Positions 26,601 through 36,355 of a stretch of 64,000 nucleotides of DNA are shown in pieces (position 1 is the stretch's first letter; the number at the start of each line of letters is the position of its first letter). Where the stretch lies: the NCBI GenBank assembly GCA_014338405.1, contig JTDE01001947.1, positions 54,413-118,412 on the forward strand. Reading direction: 5' to 3'. The translations under genes were made by a program, and so were the position numbers. The notes beneath the pieces are model-generated. The model ran no database searches. It was not told the origin of the DNA and saw only the letters and a program-made list of their open reading frames with translations. Origin of the DNA: Paragonimus skrjabini miyazakii (Eukaryota; Platyhelminthes; Trematoda; Plagiorchiida; Troglotrematidae).

Positions 26601-26980
26601 TGTGTGAATGTAAGCACTTCGCCAATTATAGTAAACACTATAAAACCTATCCAGTTAGATGAATCAAATTAATTTTTATGTCCATCTAATACAACTGATT
26701 AAGAGGTCGAACACTGAACAGGTTTTCTCAGAATGTCAAACAAGTACACTGTAAATTTGTCGAAACGTGTTGAACTTCGCCAAACATTAATCCATTACTT
26801 CTATTACGAATTCAACAGGGTGACAGTGGAAGCGGTCTAGCTTGTAAACATCATGGTACATTGACGGTTATGGGTGTGTTGAGTGGGTCACATCCAAAAG
26901 AACCGCAAAACTTCCCGAGCGTCTACGGGCGGGTAGCAGCCTTCATTGACTGGATACAAACGGAAATGAGACAAAACTGA
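20645..26980 (+). CDS. S1 (chymotrypsin-fold) serine protease, gene A, 7 exons
   Basis: Exons: 20645-20687, 22371-22560, 23055-23106, 23806-23867, 24956-25032, 25837-26138, 26819-26980. All introns are GT-AG and the phases join to one frame of 295 residues. Exon 1 is a signal peptide (MFVLIFTFNVATLL). Exon 2 has a short propeptide ending NKR, the mature start IINGT, and TAAHC with the catalytic His. Exons 3 to 5 are micro-exons (HWHVQIGRMKIV; AGSEHTPEEQII; FHVEKIIIHPAHEI). Exon 6 holds the catalytic Asp (LLEYDIALMK) and a GWG motif. Exon 7 begins with the catalytic Ser box GDSGSG and ends DWIQTEMRQN. It is probably a secreted, trypsin-activated zymogen. The residue equivalent to 189 appears to be Gly, arguing against trypsin specificity. 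The usual GGP after the Ser is SGL, and the Cys-220 partner is missing. An AATAAA lies 28 nt past the stop. Confidence 0.92.
23415..24745. repeat. Near-identical tract shared with 43504-44832 (copy A)
   Basis: About 1.33 kb covering the end of intron 3, the 62-nt exon 4 and most of the first part of intron 4 matches gene B with only scattered differences, for example one T more in a T run near 24460. Exon 4 is identical base for base. Flanking introns and the other exons are much more diverged. The sharp edges suggest gene conversion or unequal exchange. Confidence 0.9.
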
Positions 26981-27007
26981 ATGAAATATTTTCTGAGGTG
27001 ATATGGA

Positions 27008-27013
27008 AATAAA
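27008..27013 (+). terminator. Poly(A) signal of gene A
   Basis: AATAAA starts 28 nt after the stop codon of exon 7. No matching hexamer stands at the same place in gene B. Confidence 0.6.
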
Positions 27014-30000
27014 CCCAGCGTTGATTTGCAGTTTGTTGTTATTCATGTCTTACGCAAGCGTGAGTAATTACATCATTTACGGATGTCAGGCAAATTATGT
27101 GTGAGGCTCAACAGTTGGATAGACCTGAGAGATTGAACAATATGTTGCACTTCGATATCGCCACTATACATATTTCAGCAGGGATGGGCATTAGAATAAG
27201 ATAGATTTGATACCTAATGTATTATCCATAATAGTTTCAGTTGATGTTTGCTAAGAGTCAGGAAAGATAATAAAACCATATAAAATTATACGGTTCACAA
27301 CGATGAGACTGAATTCCTAATAAAACTGCAATTTCTAAAATATGTTGACTCAGTACAGTGGATTTGGCAACACTGGATTATCAGATATTATTACCACAAT
27401 CAATAAGCCCGAATGAATCAAGCGTGGCACAATCGTACTTGAAAAGTAGGTTCCAAGCAATAAGTTTCCGGATGCTAACTACCCACAAAGCAAATGTCTG
27501 AGAAAGAACGATAATGAATCCGTTATGGAACAAATTACACCAACATTGGGTAAGTGCATTACGTCACATTGAAGTGACAAAATATACCTCGTAATCTCGT
27601 GTGTCCAGATTTGTGTCAGTCACTCCGCAGCCTGCGAAATACACAACGGAAAACGACTTATTTTTCCGAATGATTTCTCTCATATGCTTTCATTATGATG
27701 ATTGGTCCCACACCGAAAGATACAACTGGGGGAGGGACTGCGTCAACGTTCGTTTGCTAAAATCAACCAGCAACGTTATTGTCATATCTGTTAACGGTGT
27801 AGTTGTGCAGCACCCGACGGATTGCACACACTGCGTCAGTGTCATTTGTATTTTGAATGCCGCTGATGAATAAGGAAAACTACCTAGATTAACAATTGTC
27901 TACAATTGAAGTGACCAGTCTTTCGACTACTGTGTAAACACCTCTTTAAACCAGTAAGATCATCCCATTATTACGGCAGCCACCTGGTAATTAACACAAC
28001 CACTATGTCACGACAACAAATGATTCGTTCATTTCATTGTGTACCGCTCTTCATCAAGTGAATGCAACCATGTTATAAATACAGTCGGATGATCAATACC
28101 AAAAAAACTAACGCGAATTCAGTGCATGTAGCAACCTAGTGTGTATTTTGCGTATTACTTCTGTAATTAATCCATGAAATGTTTTGAGCAATGCCCAACA
28201 ATTCGAGTTCGGTTGCGAGCGCAGTTGTTCATGTTTTGGAGTGACCATGGCTTGATATCCTAAATTACGTTGACATGGCCTAGACAACGTGAAGAGAACA
28301 GAACTGGATGAAATTCAGATCAAATGTATTATACTATGCGTTAATCTAGTTTTACAATAAAAGATACCAATTGAGTTGGGCAGTGAACATACAATCAAAC
28401 CATTTGGTGAATATTTTATTACAAGCGTAAATCGTCGCACCGGAAATTCTTATTGGGGAGAAGATTGTGTTGTGAACATACATGGTACAATATAGAGTGC
28501 TTTCTGTCTTATCATGGGGAATGTGGCTATTGTTTATTCTTATGAGGAGTTTCTACATTAAGGTTTTTATCAGACAAAAGTGTCTGCCTCCATGTCGTCA
28601 GCAACATGTTACTTTTGGTCATTAATATGTCACATTGTATTAATTAATTCGCTTGCAGATACGGTGGTACGACATTTCAACTGTAGCAAGGGTTAAGTAC
28701 TATTGGTTTGGAGTTTACTGTAGAACGAATGTTTTCTCGTGGTCATGGTGGAGTAGTGTACGGAACGTGAGAACCTCTGATGTGTTATTTCGCCCCAGTC
28801 AAGAATCAGCTAGATTGATGGACAGTAGAAATTTCTCCCAAAGTCAAGCAGTACATACACATCTCATCTTTACGGCCAATGTTAGCAGTAATAGAATCAT
28901 ATTCAGCTCACGTGTAATGTGGACTCATTTACTGTATAGCAAAAATGGCTAAGTGCATCGGCTAAGTGCATTCGCTATGTACATCTTAACACAAATAGAA
29001 TATTGTAAACCATTTCTTAGGCACAAATGTTTCCGTGGTATCGAATCCCTTCGAGGAGAATAGCAAGATGAAAGTTTTCTTTGTCAGGGTCGGTCTACTA
29101 AGTTGAAACACCATTAGGTCCTGAGCGCATTTGCCAACCGCAAATGATTGTTGTCTGCGATTGCACATATCTTGGCTACAAATCCGATGAGTCTCACAGT
29201 AATGACGTTGTTTGTTTTCATTGACATGCCGGCGCCGTCAAGAATATCCATAAAATTCTTTAGGCATGCACCAAGATTTGATGAGAAAACGGAAGCCGTT
29301 ACAACAAGCAAGATCTATACAGTAAGAAACCACAAGTAACTTTCAAGTTCGAATGGTTGCAGTTAAAAACGGAAACTACAATGCAAGCTATTGCCTCGTG
29401 GATGTGTTAATCGGTTTTATATAATCTGAGGGAAACTCATCGTTAGTACGACTCACTAGTAGAACATGGTCACACGTTGTTGCTATCATATTTCTACGTT
29501 GTTGAATGTTTAGCAACTGGTTAAACCGCCATTTACAAATGTCCCTCGCGATAAACACTTGTTTAGAGCAGTTTATAGATGGCCACTGAAAAATGTTACC
29601 AGTGTGAACATAACGTGGTTACACTTCGAGTATGTCAACTGGCTTACGGTGCAGCTATTGGTTACTGTTGTGTCCAATCGAATGCAAGTGAGCCATGCAG
29701 TTGGCCAACCAGATTGCTTTGACCTTCAAGCGATCGATAGCACATGCGGGCAGCGGCTGCCATGCCGTGTGGACTGAGAGTTTTCCGTAACGTAACATGA
29801 ATTGGTTGCTCTGATAAAGGTTACTTACTACTGGTATTTTCCGCCGTTCTTGAATACAACAGTTGTCATCCCAAGATATTAGATTGTTCGCAAATAAGTT
29901 CAGTAATATAATTGCCTTTACACATTACCACATTCAACAGAGAATTCTACATACATTTGTTGGTTTATACTTGGTTATCATTGTAAACAATTTGTCCATC

Positions 30001-32448
30001 TTGACGGCTGCTTGGCTTACGGTTAATTCTTCTGCAATGAACATAAAAAATAGAATAGATATACACTAGTGAAATTTCACGTGCGTTATTGGAAGTTTTT
30101 AAAGAAACTTGGAACCGAGCTACGGAAATGCAACTGAAAAAATCAGTTGTATTTCTACTCCGTGTGATATGATATACGATTCAGATGTGAAGTAATCATG
30201 TCGAACCTTTTGAATGACCAAGTAATATGCCTGTAGATAAGATATTTCCCTTGGTTGATTGTGTATTTGCAAAATATTAAATTGTGAGAAACCCAAACTT
30301 GGACTAAGCCCATGCCGGCTCCAGGAACACAGTGCACAAACGCAGAATTCGCTTTACGACTAACACACGAAAGCACTTTGAGAGCGTAGAGGATTCACAT
30401 TCGGACTATGTTGCCTACCAAGAGAAACGTGTTGCCCAAAGTGTAAACGATTTTCCGGGAAGGTCACTTTCCCAGCAGGATATTTCAAGCTGTCCACATT
30501 GGAATCCATCAGCACTAAGCCCAGCATTGAAATTGTATTACTGATAAACTGAACAAAACAGTAAGAGCATATTAATCGGTTTTTATCACTAAATAAAATG
30601 GCGGTGATGAATAGGCAATGAGTGAAGGAGGAAAGGGCACTAAGTTCAGGACAGAAGCAATTTCACGGAACATTATTTGCGAACACACTAGACTCGCCTC
30701 AAAAATCAGCAAGAATCTTATGTCGTAATAAAGTAACAAGATTTTTAATTCGTGAGGTGAGTCAATAATTTAATCAGAGGTTAAGATGTTGATAATGGTT
30801 GCTTGCGTGTTTTAACGGCATTACGGTTCTTCGATAACACGGAATTCCTCACTGACTTAAGCGAATGTTCCTTCACTTTGGAGATCAACCAGCTCTCAGA
30901 TATGTCCATGTAACTCTCTTCACAGTCACACAACTTGGTAGACAATCTGAGGTGGCGTCAACAGACTGATCTTTGTAGATGAAGATTAGTAATGTGCTAC
31001 ATCATACACACCAATTCAAGTGCAAATGCAGAGTTGCAGTGGATTAAGAGCAATCGGATTTTGGTAAGGATTGGGTACTATTTGTTTAGAGTTTACTGGA
31101 AAATGGATGTATTCACGTGATCACATTGAAGTGATGTACGGAACATGAAAACCTCTGATGTTTTCTGCTCGGCGGTTTGTGTGTGCATGCCCCGTTTTTG
31201 AGTGATACGTATCGCCAATCTCGACAGAGTTAGTTTCACTTAATCGAAGTGTACAACGTGAGGGTAGGAGACATTACAGCAAAGGTACATTTAAAAAAGA
31301 ATGTTTAGTTTGGGTACAGCATCCTTACAGTTTGACATATGATGTCCAATGATAGTGAAGTCCATTGTATCGGAGAATGTTGTTAATGCTAAAGGACTGA
31401 ATCCGTATTACGTTAAAGGTTCAGTTGACAGCTGACTTATAATAATTAGCCAAGGGCCACTATTATATATTAAGAAGTTGGCCAGGAAAAACGAATTAGC
31501 GTATTTAACAATGTCTCGCATTCAGATAAAATGAGTGACGATAACAAAGAGAAGTTGTGTAAACCAATTGTCACAGTAGTGTAAGTAGCAATCTTGTATT
31601 CGTCTCACATCGGAGGATATGTTAACCGATGAATCACTTGACGTGATGAGGTTCATTGAAAACATCGTCTTATTTCGATATTCAGTTATTGCGTGTTATC
31701 CGGTGCTGCTATTATGTGGTGACCATCGACCGATATGTTTTAGCCGAACATTCGTAATCATATTTATTCGCAACGTCTATCAATAGTGATATATTTCGAT
31801 ATATTTTTGAAGAAGTCAAGTATTACTATTTGCATGTTCGTTAACTTCCTGGAGTTCCATGAGAGTACAAGATATACCACTAGTGACTGCATGTTTAACC
31901 CCTTCACAAAAGCTGTGTGTTACGTGGAAGCATTTGCGTATTGATGCAGAAATCTACGTGCATTGAAAGAAATATTCTCACTTGTTTAGAATAACCACTG
32001 GATAGTTAGCTGACACGAGAAAGTTTTCGTAATAACACTACTGCAATTGCAGTAAGAATGACGCTTAGGCGTAAGCTAAAATTATTAAGGGGGGGGGGAA
32101 ACGGTAAATGACAGATATTTTAGCAATTACACGTTGCGTACACAATAATATGGGTAATACGGGATGATTTGGATGAAAAGAAGTTTAGCGAGACTGGGGA
32201 ACTGAAATCTGATTCACTGTAGTACAACCAATCGATAGACTATCGTTCACCATTTAAACTTGGGACTAGATAAACGAATGCGTTGGTATTGTATGACGAG
32301 AGTTTAATGCAAACAAGTACTTAATGGGCTCGTTAGAATGTGTAATTATTACAAGTGTTTGAGAGATGATCACTCGCGGTTAAACGGTCATCCGTGTTTA
32401 TGTCGCTGAGATGAGGATAACGCTGTTGCAGGCCGAATATTTAACCCA
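27014..32448. other. Intergenic tail of unit 1
   Basis: No gene is recognised. About 28660-28930 and 31060-31320 are diverged copies of each other (shared words GAGTTTACTG, TGTACGGAAC, ACCTCTGATGT). From about 31.9 kb the sequence aligns with 49.36 kb onward in unit 2 (TTGAAAGAAATATTCTCAC in both). A run of 10 G bases is at 32089-32098. Open frames of 60-100 codons here are not supported. Confidence 0.45.
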
Positions 32449-32850
32449 TTGTCGAACGCAATGATATTTTTAGCAGCGAGGCAGCGGTGGATGGGGGAAC
32501 TTCACAACAAAAACGAAGTGGAACAGAATGCAGTTAGTCAAGCACGAGTGGCGTTTCTCAACATTGCGGATACACTTACAAAAGGCAGAAAGAGAAATGT
32601 CACGAGTTTGGAGAAACCTGTTCTGATTGACGAAGAAGGAAATATCTTATCCTGTTATTTATGTCGTTCCTCATCAGGAAGATCGATCAGAAGACAGCCG
32701 TCACATACTGAATGGGATTTGGGATGACCCTACATTAACCGATGTCTACGCCGAGCTACTTATTAGAGGTGAACGATGGTGAACTCAATCCGATTCCGGT
32801 GCATTTGTTGATGTAATGTTGTGAAGCTGTTTTCAAGCATCGACAGTAGG
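32449..32850 (+). pseudogene. Possible RTE-type non-LTR retroelement fragment
   Basis: The frame at 32449-32727 reads like the linker between endonuclease and reverse transcriptase of RTE-clade retrotransposons: RQRWMGELHNKNEVEQ, IADTLTKGRKRNVTSLEKP, then VLIDEEGNILS. The next expected word (a WxEHFxxLL-like motif) is not found, and the frame ends soon after. The block, with GAGCTACTTATTAGAGGTGA downstream, is also present near 50.1-50.54 kb, so it was there before the duplication. Recognition is by motif only, and homology outside this short region is not visible. Confidence 0.4.
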
Positions 32851-33085
32851 GCTCTCTGATACACGATTACAGATATGGGATGAGACAAATACTTGAGTTA
32901 TGCTAAAAACAAACGTGTTGATCAGAAATTGGGAGAATGAGCAACTGTATATTATTATTTCTTTCCGCTTTAGAAGATTTGACAAAACCTCCTTGGTTTG
33001 CAAACCAATAAAACACTGCACTTAGAAACATTTTATTATGGCAATTTTCTTCATATGATAGAAAAGTCACAGCTGCTCGAAGAGG

Positions 33086-33117
<32 letters not shown>
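33086..33117. repeat. (ATC)n trinucleotide microsatellite
   Basis: 32 bases of ATC repeat. It is missing at the aligned place in unit 2 (about 50.74 kb), so it arose or expanded in unit 1 only. It falls in a 76-codon open frame and would encode a His run, but that frame has no other support. Confidence 0.9.
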
Positions 33118-33600
33118 AACAGCCATGAGCTTGACCAAAAGGTACTGTGGCTCGGGCCGCCGTTCACCTCAACAGTGACGTGGAATATCTTAGAAGAAAA
33201 AGTTACTAAGAAGATTGAAAATTGTTGAGAGAAGACTAAGAGGAAGAAGCGAGAATGGTATGGATACAGGTACGCCATTGACTGCGACACATCGCCATCT
33301 TGGATAGCTTCTCTAACCAGCGGTTTGAGTAATCACGAGGACCACATCCAGGCAGGCGACACCTACCACTCTGTACATAAGAATGATCAACCAACCACAC
33401 TACCCTTTGGGGGAGTTCTGTCACCTATCCGGAGTAAACTAAAGAACGATTTAAAACGGTTGTTCCAATAGACCGACCTACTGAATGATACTGCTAGGTT
33501 ACAATAACGTTGGAAATCCTGTGGAATTTGTGCGTGCATTGACCACAGGCCGCTGAATACTCCACTATGTTTGGAACAATATAATTTGCCGAACTTAGGT

Positions 33601-34283
33601 GATTATTTGTTCGCATCGAATCAAGCCCCTTAACTTACAGAAATTGATTTATGTTCGTGTGCTGGCAGTTGACGTTGGAAGGTGAACCCACTGATCTGAC
33701 TATAACTTTCACAACTACTGGAACTTTCCGGCGAATTCTCCTATACTTCGTATAAGGGTAATGAGCCAGAGTTTTTCAACACACCAAATTTAGGCGCTTG
33801 ACAAACTAGACTGGTGGACCTGTGTCGATCTATGAAAGAACGAACACGAAACTTGACATGGATCGTTGAAGAGTTTCAACAACGGTACACATTAAAAGGA
33901 ATGCGTGAAGTGTAATTATCGGGAAAGAGAATTGACGGTACGTAGGCAATGGTACGCGCGTACATCATCGAGGCGGATTCAGACAATATATAGGCGATCC
34001 AAGATATGCGAACCCCCGAAGATACTAAAGCAGTCTTAAAATTTCGATCGATTAGCATCAAACAGTGTCCAGTGTACGAAAACGTTATCATGAGATAAAC
34101 AAACAGTAATGTTGGGAAATGCAGTCAGATAATATAACCATTGTTCACTTCTATAGACTACTAAAAGTACACGAAAACGGTCCAACAGTATACCACAGCA
34201 TCGCTTAGATTCAGATATCTTACGCTAGCAGAGGAAACACTGCAAAGCTGTAAGAAGAGAAACCAACAAATACATGACTACCG
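33601..34283. other. No recognisable feature
   Basis: Short frames only. Homology between the two duplication units is lost here. Confidence 0.4.
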
Positions 34284-34474
34284 ATGAGTAGTCGGGGATT
34301 TGTTTAATTTCAAGTTGAACATCACTCACAATTGATCGCAATTGATCGACTGGAGTTAACAGACAGTAACTGTCTCTCTATTTCGAGGCGATCGGGCAAC
34401 CTGATCATTACTCACAAGCGAAAGTGGTTGAGCGTTCACATATGATAATTCGGTCGTGCTTAACGTGAGGTCGG

Positions 34475-34529
34475 TGGCACAGTGGTAAACACGGTTGCCT
34501 CATGAACAGCATGTCCGTGGTTCAAGTCC
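34475..34529 (+). promoter_or_regulatory. RNA polymerase III A and B boxes (tRNA-like)
   Basis: TGGCACAGTGG at 34475-34485 matches an A box, and GGTTCAAGTCC at 34519-34529 matches a B box with normal tRNA spacing. The sequence between has tRNA-like character but I do not claim a functional tRNA. This is the usual promoter of a tRNA-derived SINE. Confidence 0.75.
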
Positions 34530-34547
34530 CGGCAGTGGCGATGATAT

Positions 34548-34592
34548 GCACTTCTGACGAGCTCTAATGAGAGCGAAACTCGAGTCTGGTGC
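34548..34592 (+). ncRNA. Hammerhead ribozyme, copy 2 (stem I weakened)
   Basis: The core is CUGACGA (34554-34560) and GAAA (34575-34578). Stem II is GCUCU/AGAGC with an AAUG loop, and stem III is AC/GU around UCGA. C17 is at 34586. Stem I, GCACUU against UGGUGC, has a U-U mismatch next to the cleavage site and one G-U pair, so cleavage may be slower than for copy 1. All catalytic residues are kept; position 7 is C, which is tolerated. Confidence 0.8.
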
Positions 34593-34690
34593 TTCTTTTC
34601 GAAAGGGGCCGACTGAAAAGTCTATGGGGATGCGACAGCTGCGATCAATTGTGAGTGATGTTCAACTTGAAATACATGACTCCCCATAGT

Positions 34691-35674
34691 CGAAAAGCGT
34701 ATACCATCTCTGAAACTGTGTCAACCTTCAAACTTCGCGAGTGGTGATCAAATTTCTAAACAAACTAAAGGAATCCAAGTGAGTTCGCATATATCCGACT
34801 TCGCTGTCTAAGCTGCTATGCTTAGTGCACGCGGTTTACAGACAATTCAGATTATTGAACACAAAACGGAACAAGGCTTTAATTGTTGTTCATATTTGTA
34901 TAAGCATTGACCCTTTCTTTTACACTAAAGGTCTGTGTTGCAACCCTAGTCTTCATCACGAAGGTTAGTATAAGGCTGTCCGGCTCTATACTTAACGTTT
35001 GTATCCGTAGTCGATTCATAAAACTCATCCAGGCAAACCATTGATGTCACAAACAGTTTTTCACGAAGGATATCGTCTTCAATCCCGGAGGCTATACAGG
35101 CAGCGCCAGAGACTAGTGTAGCCGTCGTCTCGCCCTCCCACGCGGCGCATCACGTGACAAGCCTAGTCTAAATGACGCTCACTGTCCCAACCTGCACATG
35201 CACACTCACACATCCATCGACCAGAAAACCCTCTTCCACGTCCGAACGCACGCACGCGGTCATTATCTACACGGTCAGCTAATTGGAACGTTCCAACTGG
35301 ATGTGATTCAGTGCGGTCGATACACAGGCACGCGTGACGCGGTTGGACCCGGATCGGAATAGAGAACACCACACAACGGAGCAGGACAGGACACGGTCCA
35401 GACGAGCGCCGCTGCATTAAGCTTGTACACCGATTCCAGCAATACAGATTCCAACTAGTTAACTTAAACTTTTCACTGATAATCATCGAGATATTGTTAT
35501 TTGTTAGTGGGTACTCAAGCTATCACGGTTAAGATTTCCACTACAAATTGGTACCGCGACCCGTTTTCGATCAATTCTCCGTCTCACATTTGCGCCGCAA
35601 ATTCATTTCGGGGTCTATTCGCTCAGCAATTCCCCAACGCTTATTTTTTGTCATTATTCGTCAACTGTCCAGTT
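34691..35674. other. Intergenic, with a GC-rich island
   Basis: About 35090-35450 is clearly richer in G and C than the rest of the window and has many CpG. Near 35551 is TTGGTACCGCGACCCG, which begins with TGG like a retroelement primer-binding site. This could be a solo LTR plus leader, or a CpG-rich promoter of an unseen gene. I cannot decide between them and recognise no coding sequence. Confidence 0.35.
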
Positions 35675-35928
35675 GGCTCCTTTCGAAAAGAAGCGTTGGA
35701 TTCGAGTTTCGCTCTCATTAGAGCTCGTCAGTAGTGCGTATCCTCGTCACTGGCGGGACTAGAACCACGGCCACGCTGTTCATGAGGCAACCGTGTTTAC
35801 CACTGCGCCATTGACCTCAAGTTAGGTACGACCGAATTATCACATGTGAACGCTCAACCACTTTCGCTTGTAGGTGATGTTCAAATTGAAATTAACCAAA
35901 TCCTCGACTACTAATCAGTAATCTAAAA
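35675..35928 (-). mobile_element. Hammerhead SINE, minus-strand copy 3
   Basis: Read on the minus strand, it has the terminal arm (about 35876-35928), then directly CAAGCGAAAGTGGTTGAGCG, the tRNA-like segment (A box TGGCGCAGTGG at 35800-35810, B box GGTTCTAGTCC at 35756-35766), the hammerhead and the first bases of the tail (CGAAAGGAGCC). Compared with copy 2 it lacks the spacer between the arm and CAAGCG, and it loses homology soon after the ribozyme. Confidence 0.75.
35693..35737 (-). ncRNA. Hammerhead ribozyme, copy 3 (probably inactive)
   Basis: CUGACGA and GAAA are intact and stem II is perfect (GCUCU/AGAGC). Stem III has a C-A mismatch where the other copies have C-G. Stem I no longer pairs at several positions (GCACUA against CAACGC). 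I expect little or no cleavage. Confidence 0.65.
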
Positions 35929-35989
35929 TCTCGGCTAGCAGGTCTAATGAGATCGGAGATTTCGACCTGTCTAGGCAGTATTAGTCGTG

Positions 35990-36355
35990 GGATTATCAAT
36001 TGGAGTTAACAGACAATAATTGTGTCTCCTATCGAAACGATCGGGTAACCTGATCATTACTCACAAGCGAAAGTGGTTGAGCGTTCACATGTGATAATTC
36101 GGTCGTACCTAACTTGAGGTCAATGGCGCAGTGGTAAACACGGTTGCCTCATGAACAGCGTGGCCGTGGTTCTAGTCCAGGTAGTGGCGAGGATATGCAC
36201 TATTGATGAGCTTTAATGAGTGCGAAACTCCAGTTTAGTGCTCTTGCTGTTCGGAAGGGTCCGACTGAATAATCTATGGGAATGCGACAGCTGCGATCAA
36301 TTGTTGGTGATGTTGAAATTCAAATTAATCAAATCCCCGACTACTCATCAGTAAT
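35990..36355 (+). mobile_element. Hammerhead SINE, copy 4
   Basis: Plus-strand copy with the GAGTTAAC spacer, CAAGCGAAAGTGGTTGAGCG, A box (36124-36134), B box (36168-36178), a degenerate hammerhead (36197-36241), the tail (TCTATGGGAATGCGACAGCT) and a good right terminal arm ending CCCCGACTACTCATCAG. The left arm seems deleted except for a trace (TAGTCGTGGGATT). With copy 3 it forms a near head-to-head pair about 60 bp apart, so the two could fold into a hairpin. Confidence 0.8.
36197..36241 (+). ncRNA. Degenerate hammerhead, copy 4
   Basis: Stem I pairs perfectly (GCACUA/UAGUGC), but C3 of the core is U (UUGAUGA), stem II has a U-U and a G-U pair, the stem III loop is UCCA, and position 17 is U. 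Loss of C3 should abolish activity. Confidence 0.6.

Larger units (their letters stand above)
20105..33600. repeat. Tandem duplication unit 1 (contains gene A)
   Basis: The unit aligns colinearly with 40335-51060 through promoter, exons, introns and downstream intergenic DNA. Left landmark: ACATGCCTATA[TC]CAAAT at 20103 and 40337. Right landmarks: AGACCGACCTACT near 33473 and 50930, and CGCAGGCCGTTGA or its variant near 33550 and 51000. Divergence is substantial outside the near-identical tract at 23.4-24.7 kb. Unit 1 is longer, mainly from extra DNA between 27 and 32 kb, including an internal repeat (28660-28930 resembles 31060-31320). Confidence 0.75.
34284..34690 (+). mobile_element. Hammerhead SINE with terminal inverted repeats (copy 2)
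   Basis: This is the most complete copy. From left to right it has a terminal arm of about 50 bp (34284-34340), a spacer with AGTTAACAGACAGTAACTGT, a tRNA-like segment with A box (34475-34485) and B box (34519-34529), the hammerhead (34548-34592), a tail and a right arm (34640-34690). The right arm is the reverse complement of the left arm with a few mismatches: TGCGATCAATTGTGAGTGAT on the right answers ATCACTCACAATTGATCGCA on the left. A tRNA-like promoter, a ribozyme and inverted termini in one element is an odd combination. I do not see a poly(A) tail or a clear target-site duplication. Confidence 0.8.

Noticed and set aside
20645..26980. Assignment as schistosome cercarial elastase
   Set aside because: Sequence around the His, Asp and Ser boxes, propeptide and length do not resemble it; only the S1 family is supported.
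32998..33228. Frame with a run of histidines
   Set aside because: The run comes from an (ATC)n microsatellite that is absent from the paralogous unit.
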